Origin: JBBDWJ01 sp040902925
Lineage (GTDB): Bacteria; Acidobacteriota; Terriglobia; Bryobacterales; UBA6623
Direction: 5' to 3'
DNA length: 11,854 nt
Assembly (NCBI GenBank): GCA_040902925.1
Contig: JBBDWJ010000336.1
Span: forward strand, 1-11,854
The notes below the pieces were generated by a model. The model was not told the DNA's origin. It searched no databases and worked only from the letters and a program-made list of their open reading frames with translations. Position numbers and translations under genes: made by a program. Each line of letters starts with the position of its first letter. Within the stretch, counting starts at the first letter, position 1. This document shows positions 7,940 through 11,854 of the stretch, piece by piece.

Positions 7940-8183
7940 GGGCAAGATCCTTTCGAGCCAATTATAGGCGGAGTTGCGGGCGGAACGCGCGCTTGCGGAA
8001 AAAGCCGTCGGTGAGTCCCGTCGGCAAGCGCCGTTGTCCGGAGTTCTTGGGGTGATTTTACGGAACAAGTTGTTGATTCTGAGGCATCAGAGGAAGTGTG
8101 ACTGGTTTGTGTTGATTTTGGGCGCTGACCCCGCGGTTTCGTGGATTGTCCGGCGAGCCGCGTCATCTGGTACTCTCGGCGGA

Positions 8184-8462
8184 ATGAAACTGCCGGGTGG
8201 CGAGCGGGCGGTAGTGGACGTTGAAAAACTGCGTACCTATTGCCTTGATCGCAGTCACTTGCGGGGCAGGCACAAGGCGCGGGTCTTTGCGGCGGCTCTG
8301 GCCTTTGATCAGCGAGATGCGGAGTACCTGCGCGAGAGTCTCTTGGCCGCGGCTCGGGAGAACGAAGCCACGAAAGGGTACTCCGACGAGTATGGGGATA
8401 GGCATACGATCGACTTCGAGCTGGAGCGAGGCGAGCGAAGTGCGACGATTCGAAGCGCCTGA
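8184..8462 (+). CDS. DUF6883 family protein, frameshifted at its 3' end
   Basis: The open frame gives 92 residues, starting MKLPGGERAVVDVEKLRTYC and continuing with HLRGRHKARVFAAALAF (25-41), a helical stretch to about 60, ATKGYSDEYGDRHTIDFEL (62-80) and TIRSA before TGA at 8460-8462. This matches the DUF6883 family, whose members are about 110 residues and usually end with an aromatic/Ile-rich strand after RSA. That missing strand is encoded directly downstream in another frame (separate entry). Restoring one G at about 8461 turns GCC-TGA into GCC-TGG-ATC and gives a 112-residue protein. The ATG at 8184 fits the family start; GGCGGA touches it, so the ribosome binding site is poor. DUF6883 genes are often found beside DUF4926 genes, as here, and a toxin-immunity type role has been suspected; the function is unknown. 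Confidence 0.75.
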   Translation: MKLPGGERAVVDVEKLRTYCLDRSHLRGRHKARVFAAALAFDQRDAEYLRESLLAAARENEATKGYSDEYGDRHTIDFELERGERSATIRSA

Positions 8463-8521
8463 TCATTCGCGCGGGCGAACAGGTTCCGCGGCTCACGAGT
8501 TGCTATGTATTATGGAAGTGA
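8459..8521 (+). pseudogene. Displaced C-terminal end of the DUF6883 gene
   Basis: Read in the frame beginning CTG at 8459, the sequence gives LIIRAGEQVPRLTSCYVLWK and then TGA at 8519-8521. It has no start of its own and completes the family pattern expected after RSA in the preceding gene, so it is the detached tail of that gene. It ends 8 nt before the ATG of the DUF4926 gene, consistent with an original two-gene operon. Confidence 0.65.
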
Positions 8522-8529
8522 GGTGCCGC

Positions 8530-8748
8530 ATGGCCGAAATTGAGTTGCTCGCCGTGGTTGCGATTCTGGAGGACCTCCCCGAGCAGAGGCTTGAGCGGGG
8601 CCAAGTGGGAACAGTTGTCGAGAACCTCGGTCCAGATGTCTATGAGGTGGAGTTTAGCGACGACAACGGCCAGACCTACGCGTCGCTGGCGCTACGCGCC
8701 TCACAGTTACTGAGACTGCGCCACGAGCCCCGCCACCAAGCCGCCTGA
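8530..8748 (+). CDS. DUF4926 family small protein
   Basis: This 72-residue protein has the compact DUF4926 pattern: a hydrophobic start (IELLAVVAILEDLPE), RGQVGTVVENLG in the middle (about 23-34), VYEVEFSDDNGQT (about 37-49) and ASQLLRL at the end. Members are SH3-like beta proteins of about 70 residues with no established reaction. The ATG at 8530 has GAGG 6 nt upstream; an in-frame ATG at 8512 would add six residues and overlap the DUF6883 tail. It was probably translated with the DUF6883 gene. Its last 95 nt are overlapped on the opposite strand by the aberrant tail of the hicA-like frame. Confidence 0.78.
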   Translation: MAEIELLAVVAILEDLPEQRLERGQVGTVVENLGPDVYEVEFSDDNGQTYASLALRASQLLRLRHEPRHQAA

Positions 8749-8992
8749 CGGCATCCGTTTCGATGAGTCTCTTGGCCACGTCGTGGGTAACTTGTAGCGT
8801 CCCGGCGCGTTCTTGCCTGGACTGCGTTCCTTCGGGCAAGTCGCCCGGGTGGTTGGGAATGGTTGTGTAGCGGTTCGTGGTGGCGTTGAACCAGATCTCG
8901 TGACCGCCGGCCACCTGACGGTCGAACTGGAATCCGAGCTTTTTGAGACGGCGAACAACCTCTCGGTAGCGAAATCCGGCGAGGCGGCCCAA
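8654..8992 (-). CDS. hicA: HicA-family toxin with an aberrant HicB-like C-terminus
   Basis: Read from the TTG at 8992 the frame gives 112 residues; a TTG at 9007 is an alternative. Residues 1-56 are a good HicA double-stranded-RNA-binding-like fold: GRLAGFRYREVVRRLKKLGF (2-21), catalytic-type H31 in AGGHEIWFN, and TTIPNHPGDLPEGT (43-56). A HicA normally continues with a short helix that starts LRAILKQAG and then stops. Here the frame instead runs into TLQVTHDVAKRLIETD (65-80), which matches the helix of the adjacent HicB (TLEIARDVAKKLIEAR), followed by about 30 Arg/Gly-rich residues antisense to the DUF4926 gene. The gene follows hicB after 1 nt, so the two would be co-translated. HicA cleaves mRNA and is neutralised by HicB; with its last helix replaced this toxin may be inactive. 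Confidence 0.7.
   Translation of the reverse strand: MGRLAGFRYREVVRRLKKLGFQFDRQVAGGHEIWFNATTNRYTTIPNHPGDLPEGTQSRQERAGTLQVTHDVAKRLIETDAVRRLGGGARGAVSVTVRRVAPATRRSGRCRR
8759..8822 (-). repeat. Decayed copy of the hicB helix region inside the hicA frame
   Basis: Bases 8759-8822 align with 9075-9140 within the neighbouring intact hicB, in the same orientation, at roughly 70-75% identity by hand, with one 2-nt gap. The match includes TTCGATGAG followed by a nearly identical CTTGGC segment. The gap would put a second hicB out of frame, so this is best read as the remnant of a duplicated or related hicB joined to hicA. Confidence 0.6.
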
Positions 8993-8993
8993 C

Positions 8994-9224
8994 TCAGGCC
9001 CCCACAACGATTGTATAGTCCTGGCGTTTGCTGCTGGAGGTTAGTGGAGGGATTTCTTCGCGTTCCCTGCGGGCTTCGATGAGTTTCTTGGCTACGTCAC
9101 GGGCGATCTCCAGAGTTTCGGCGACGGTTCGGCCCTGGGCCACTAAGCCTGGGAGTTCCTCTGACGTGGCCAGATACACGCCCTCGGGAAGCTCTTCGAC
9201 GTGGATTTGAATGGCGACTTCCAT
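8994..9224 (-). CDS. hicB: HicB-like antitoxin
   Basis: This 76-residue protein has the HicB partial RNase-H-like fold: strands in VAIQIHVEELPEGVYLAT (3-20), the SEELPGLVAQGRTVAETL loop-helix (21-38), the helix IARDVAKKLIEARRE (40-54), and a closing DYTIVVGA (69-76). This short form, ending in a YTIVVG-type strand and lacking a separate DNA-binding domain, is typical of pairs whose HicA carries the FNxxTNRYTTIPNHPGD signature, as the neighbour does. It would bind and block that toxin. The start is ATG at 9224; no clear Shine-Dalgarno is seen. The gene is divergent from the pRiA4b ORF-3 gene across a 159-nt spacer holding two hairpins. Confidence 0.8.
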   Translation of the reverse strand: MEVAIQIHVEELPEGVYLATSEELPGLVAQGRTVAETLEIARDVAKKLIEARREREEIPPLTSSSKRQDYTIVVGA

Positions 9225-9262
9225 GCTTGAGTTGATGGTATCACGGCCAAAGTCACCCGAGG

Positions 9263-9296
9263 CCGGAGTGGCACGAGGGGTAGTGCCGCAGTCCGG
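9263..9296. repeat. Compound hairpin in divergent spacer
   Basis: An outer stem CCGGA (9263-9267)/TCCGG (9292-9296) encloses an inner stem GGCAC (9270-9274)/GTGCC (9283-9287) with an 8-nt loop. There is no T-tract and no facing gene end, so it is not an obvious terminator. It could be a regulator site or a small palindromic repeat. Confidence 0.45.
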
Positions 9297-9303
9297 GGTT
9301 AGT

Positions 9304-9327
9304 GGCGCCGGATTGGTTTACGGCGCC
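9304..9327. repeat. Second hairpin in divergent spacer
   Basis: GGCGCCG (9304-9310) and CGGCGCC (9321-9327) form a perfect 7-bp stem around a 10-nt AT-richer loop. It sits 7 nt after the compound hairpin and 56 nt before the TTG start of the plus-strand gene, where it could influence that gene's leader. Confidence 0.5.
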
Positions 9328-9383
9328 GCGCAGGCGGACGTGCGATATCCTGGTAAATCGCAAGGAAGCGAGGGCGAACCACA

Positions 9384-9956
9384 TTGAGCGCGAACACTTA
9401 TCAGCTCAAGATCACGCTACAAGAAATCCGTCCTGCTGTTTGGCGCCGGGTGCAAGTTCCAGGGACGTTGAGTCTCGCGGGGTTGCACTATGTCATTCAA
9501 ATCGCCTTTGGCTGGACGGACAGCCACCTCCACGAGTTTTGCGTCGGGCCGCGGCGCTACGGCTTTCCCGACGAGATGGACGTGGAGACTGAGGACGATA
9601 GCGCAGTCACACTCGAGGAAGCAGTCGGCCCGGGGATCAATCACTTTCGGTACGTTTACGACTTCGGCGACGACTGGCTCCATGATGTGAAGGTGGAGAA
9701 GGTTCTGGCAAGCGATCTCACGAGGCCGGCGGTTTCTTGCCTGGCCGGCCGCAGAAAGTGCCCGCCCGAGGACAGTGGCGGTCCTTGGGGCTACACCCAG
9801 CTTCTCGAGGCGATCCGCGACCCCGGCAATCCGGATCATCGGGAGTTGCTCGGCTGGGTAGGCGGTCCGTTTGACCCGGAGTATTTTGATTTGGACGCGG
9901 TGAATCGGGAGCTGGTCGAACTATTCTCGAAACCAGCGCTGGGAGCGGCGGTTTAA
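9384..9956 (+). CDS. Plasmid pRiA4b ORF-3 family protein
   Basis: This 190-residue protein matches the pRiA4b ORF-3 family (also described as IS1096 passenger/TnpR-like; reaction unknown). Signatures in order are YQLKITLQEIRPAVWRRVQV (6-25), LHYVIQIAFGWTDSHLHEF (34-52), the family hallmark YVYDFGDDWLHDVKVEK (about 89-105), CLAGRRKCPPEDSGGPWGY (about 119-137) and GWVGGPFDPEYFDLDAVN (about 157-174). The length is normal. The start is TTG at 9384 because it precedes the conserved strand by five residues and GAGGG lies 9 nt upstream; no ATG is available. It lies between two HicBA modules, a typical accessory-region setting; no transposase or inverted repeats of an insertion sequence are seen. Confidence 0.88.
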   Translation: MSANTYQLKITLQEIRPAVWRRVQVPGTLSLAGLHYVIQIAFGWTDSHLHEFCVGPRRYGFPDEMDVETEDDSAVTLEEAVGPGINHFRYVYDFGDDWLHDVKVEKVLASDLTRPAVSCLAGRRKCPPEDSGGPWGYTQLLEAIRDPGNPDHRELLGWVGGPFDPEYFDLDAVNRELVELFSKPALGAAV

Positions 9957-10104
9957 GGCTATTCCATTTTCGCTGTCCATTCTCGTCATCCGAGCCCTCG
10001 CTTCAAGAAGGTCACGGATCAACCCGTTTGGTTTCGGTGCGCAACAGCCTCGACTATCGGGCCGTGGATCTACGCCGATCTCCCGGCGAGATTAGCTCGT
10101 CGTG

Positions 10105-10347
10105 CTAAAGCAACTTCTTAAACTCTTCCACCGCCAGTCCGGCATCTCGAACGATACCGCCCATGGTTACCGCGTGTACGGGATTGTTGAGCAGGATGGT
10201 CAAAAAGCGGGTCCCGTTGGACATCACGATGTGTTTGCCCTCTCGGACAATCCGGAAGCCGGCTTTCTCCAGGGCTCGGACGGCTCGGAGGTGAGGGACT
10301 CCGGGAATCTTGGGTAATTTAGACCGCCACCTCGACTTCGCGGACAT
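10105..10347 (-). CDS. hicA: HicA-family mRNA interferase toxin
   Basis: This 80-residue HicA has the normal fold and length: KLPKIPGVPHLRAVRALEKA (10-29), GFRIVREGKHIVMSNG (30-45) with the catalytic-type H39, LTILLNNPVHAVTMGGIVRD (49-68) and the closing helix GLAVEEFKKLL. HicA cleaves mRNA and stops growth unless bound by HicB. The only usable start is ATG at 10347, which makes the gene overlap the end of hicB by 29 nt, so translation is probably coupled. Unlike the pair at 8654-9224 this one looks complete. About nine extra residues precede the usual HicA start. Bases 9957-10104 beyond it hold nothing I can identify. Confidence 0.88.
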   Translation of the reverse strand: MSAKSRWRSKLPKIPGVPHLRAVRALEKAGFRIVREGKHIVMSNGTRFLTILLNNPVHAVTMGGIVRDAGLAVEEFKKLL

Positions 10348-10525
10348 CGGCGCTGCCGAGGGAGTCGCGGACCGCCGACAAATACTCCCGAATGGCTTCG
10401 CGGATATTATCGAGAGCTTCCTGTTCGGTCGCCCCTTGGGACCAGCAGCCGGGCAGCCCAGGGCAGCCGACGCTGAAGCCTTCCTCGGTCTGCTCTAACA
10501 CCACTGTATAGGTCGAAGACTTCAC
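10319..10525 (-). CDS. hicB: HicB-family antitoxin
   Basis: This 68-residue protein shows the canonical HicB fold: YTVVLEQTEEGFSVGCPGLP (6-25), GCWSQGATEQEALDNIREAI (26-45) and REYLSAVRD (46-54). It would bind HicA as antitoxin. It lacks a C-terminal DNA-binding domain, so autoregulation by itself is not evident. The start is GTG at 10525, with AAAGG 7 nt upstream on the minus strand. A TATACT hexamer at 10550-10545 could be the -10 of a promoter, with no convincing -35. Confidence 0.88.
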   Translation of the reverse strand: MKSSTYTVVLEQTEEGFSVGCPGLPGCWSQGATEQEALDNIREAIREYLSAVRDSLGSADVREVEVAV

Positions 10526-10544
10526 TTGGCGGCCTTTGCCGTAC

Positions 10545-10550
10545 AGTATA
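10545..10550 (-). promoter_or_regulatory. Possible -10 element for hicBA
   Basis: TATACT on the minus strand lies 19 nt before the GTG start of hicB and matches five of six bases of the sigma-70 -10 consensus. The expected -35 position has no good match, so this is weak. Confidence 0.25.
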
Positions 10551-10645
10551 GCTGGCGCGGGGGCGCTTAGAGGAGCCTGGTGTAGCTTTCGCAGTGAGGA
10601 TTATCGGAACCGAACCTCCGACGTGGAATGACTCCATGCTGTTGA

Positions 10646-10753
10646 TAACGAATAACTTACACGATCCTGAGGCTGTCACGTTTTCCGACCAAGGAACAGG
10701 CCCCTCTCGGCTACACGATCACCTTGCCAAGTTATTTGTTACAAGCTATTTGT
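10646..10753. repeat. Inverted repeat plus third half-site upstream of the unassigned gene
   Basis: TAACGAATAACTT (10646-10658) is matched in inverse orientation by AAGTTATTTGTTA (10729-10741), 12 of 13 bases, with 70 nt between. A further copy of the second arm, AAGCTATTTGT, follows at 10743-10753. The nonamer TACACGATC also occurs twice inside the interval (10658-10666 and 10712-10720). AT-rich repeated half-sites in the 285-nt divergent spacer between hicBA and the unassigned gene suggest binding sites for a regulator, but no regulator is identified. Confidence 0.4.
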
Positions 10754-10810
10754 AGGTGGCTGAGGCTATCGCGCTTTCTAGATCGGCGGCTTCAAAGACG
10801 GAGTGGGGAA

Positions 10811-11848
10811 ATGGATCAAGCATGGTTCGAAATGGAGGAGCTTCGCAAGAAGAGCATTGATTCTGCCGTGTGGGTTCCTCTCCGTTGGATCGGAACAATA
10901 GCGTTGACCGGGAGTGTGGGGCGACTCGGATTCCGCCAGGAGTTCATTGATCTTGCAGCTTTGGCAGTGCCACACGCACAAGCCACCAGTGCGAAATCTC
11001 TTAGCTGGGAGGATGTCAACCTTCGCAGCCCGCATCGTGGTGGGACCGTGAACGGTCAGTACGTGCCCGCCGACGAATTCAGAGACGATCAGACTCAGGT
11101 GAGTGGGGTGTGGCCCGTACTAGTGCAACAAGGTAACGGCCAAACGCCTCCGGAATGGCACCTGCATCAGGACTTAGTGATTACCCTCGGGCTAAAGCGA
11201 GAGGGCGATATTTGGGTCGCAATCGATGAGGGGTATATCGAAGTTGCCCGGCTACGGCGCGAACAGGACCGGCCCATTCTATTGGAGATTCGTGCGGAGC
11301 ACTTCAAGGACTATCTTTGCGCAAGGAAAATGGGATTGCTCGTATCGTCGTACCATAGCCGCGAAGAGATCACGGAAGACGCGACTCACATCCTCTGGCC
11401 AACTGCGCCCGCGTACGAAGAAGCTGGTCCAAATTATCTATGGGAGGGCTGGCGGAGAGAGATTCACGAAGGGGGGATGCCATTCGGGTCATCGTTCGCT
11501 GCGATCCGCCTGGGCCGAGCGGATAGCTCTGAGGAGGACATACCAACCATTAGTTCCGGTGACGAGAACATCACATGCGAGACACAGGCGGGGCATCACA
11601 GCGGCAGGAAGCTCGTACGGGTTGAAGGCAGGTTGTGGAAGAAGGACTGGGTGAGTCCCTCTTCGCAAAGCCAACGAGTAGGAGGTGATGATGTTTCACC
11701 CTCTGTCTCATTCCTTACGGACAACAAAGGCACAAGGGAGACTTGCGATAGCTTGACTGGCGGTGGCCGATGGCTTTGGTTCAAGCCAGGAATAATCATG
11801 TGTCCCGCCTCAGCTGGAAATGGAGAAGGTGTTCTGCCGTTAAGATAG
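10811..11848 (+). CDS. Unassigned protein beside the HicBA module
   Basis: I do not recognise a named family. From the ATG at 10811 (GGAG 7 nt upstream, a good ribosome binding site) the protein has 345 residues; an upstream in-frame start at 10724 has no such site. No signal peptide or membrane helix is evident. The most family-like part is about 115-195: EWHLHQDLVITLGLKREGD, WVAIDEGYIEVARLRRE, ILLEIRAEHFKDYLCARKMG and LLVSSYHSREEITEDATHI, a mixed alpha/beta region with charged and aromatic residues. After about 235 it becomes Ser/Gly-rich and less regular, then ends WLWFKPGIIM and a short Gly-rich tail. The GC content appears lower than in the methyltransferase gene, which would suit transferred DNA. 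The last 15 or so codons may follow a frameshift, because another frame there stays open to the window end. A defence or mobile-element role is only guessed from context. Confidence 0.6.
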   Translation: MDQAWFEMEELRKKSIDSAVWVPLRWIGTIALTGSVGRLGFRQEFIDLAALAVPHAQATSAKSLSWEDVNLRSPHRGGTVNGQYVPADEFRDDQTQVSGVWPVLVQQGNGQTPPEWHLHQDLVITLGLKREGDIWVAIDEGYIEVARLRREQDRPILLEIRAEHFKDYLCARKMGLLVSSYHSREEITEDATHILWPTAPAYEEAGPNYLWEGWRREIHEGGMPFGSSFAAIRLGRADSSEEDIPTISSGDENITCETQAGHHSGRKLVRVEGRLWKKDWVSPSSQSQRVGGDDVSPSVSFLTDNKGTRETCDSLTGGGRWLWFKPGIIMCPASAGNGEGVLPLR

Positions 11849-11854
11849 CGGAGA

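Noticed and set aside
7974..8183. Upstream extension of the DUF6883 frame
   Set aside because: The family start MKLP lies at 8184, and the upstream part is AT-richer with no ribosome binding site or domain.
10597..10668. tRNA-like stretch on the minus strand, 72 nt long with GGTTCGGTTCC near the 3' end and partly complementary ends
   Set aside because: The T-stem does not pair when the loop is placed normally, the D-arm lacks its GG, and the acceptor stem has mismatches. At most a tRNA relic, and probably chance.
10407..10679. 90-codon minus-strand frame overlapping hicB
   Set aside because: It overlaps the canonical HicB frame and shows no recognisable fold.
1..11854. CRISPR array, rRNA genes, transposase or integrase
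   Set aside because: No regularly spaced repeats, rRNA-like sequence, or recombinase motifs were seen on either strand.

Overview
The window reads like a chromosomal segment of a GC-rich soil bacterium, most probably an Acidobacteriota member of the Solibacter/Bryobacter type. The clues are a DUF1501 protein, two catabolic enzymes carrying twin-arginine leaders, small Acidobacteria-style toxin-antitoxin pairs, and frequent GTG/TTG starts. This assignment rests on recall of gene families, not on a search.

Left part (about 1-6300), metabolic and envelope genes. On the minus strand lie a Tat-tagged enolase-superfamily enzyme (mandelate racemase/muconate lactonizing type, 126-1349) and, upstream of it in the same direction, a RodZ-like gene for a membrane helix-turn-helix protein (1557-2441). 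Divergent from rodZ on the plus strand are a family 2 glycosyltransferase (2615-3643) and a zinc-ribbon SAM methyltransferase (3723-4658), a plausible surface-glycan pair. A Tat-tagged DUF1501 protein (4864-6291) follows with its own strong ribosome binding site.

Middle (6300-7940), minus strand. A small antitoxin-like orphan (6345-6635) faces the DUF1501 gene across a hairpin. Beyond it is a Tat-tagged UxuA/mannonate-dehydratase-like TIM-barrel protein (6857-7939) with all four expected metal-ligand positions visible.

Right part (8180-11854), a small accessory island. In order: a DUF6883 gene broken near its 3' end by what looks like loss of one G (8184-8462, displaced tail to 8521); a DUF4926 gene (8530-8748); a HicBA pair whose HicA carries a HicB-like tail instead of its normal C-terminus (8654-9224); a pRiA4b ORF-3 family gene (9384-9956) behind two tandem hairpins; an intact-looking HicBA pair (10105-10525); and a 345-residue protein I cannot assign (10811-11848). 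The degraded or rearranged small modules suggest a site that repeatedly gains and loses toxin-antitoxin-like cassettes. No rRNA, convincing tRNA, CRISPR array, transposase or complete insertion sequence is visible.

The best leads are the hicA::hicB-like chimera, the one-base break in the DUF6883 gene, the unassigned gene beside the intact HicBA pair, and Tat export signals on two enzymes whose relatives usually work in the cytoplasm.
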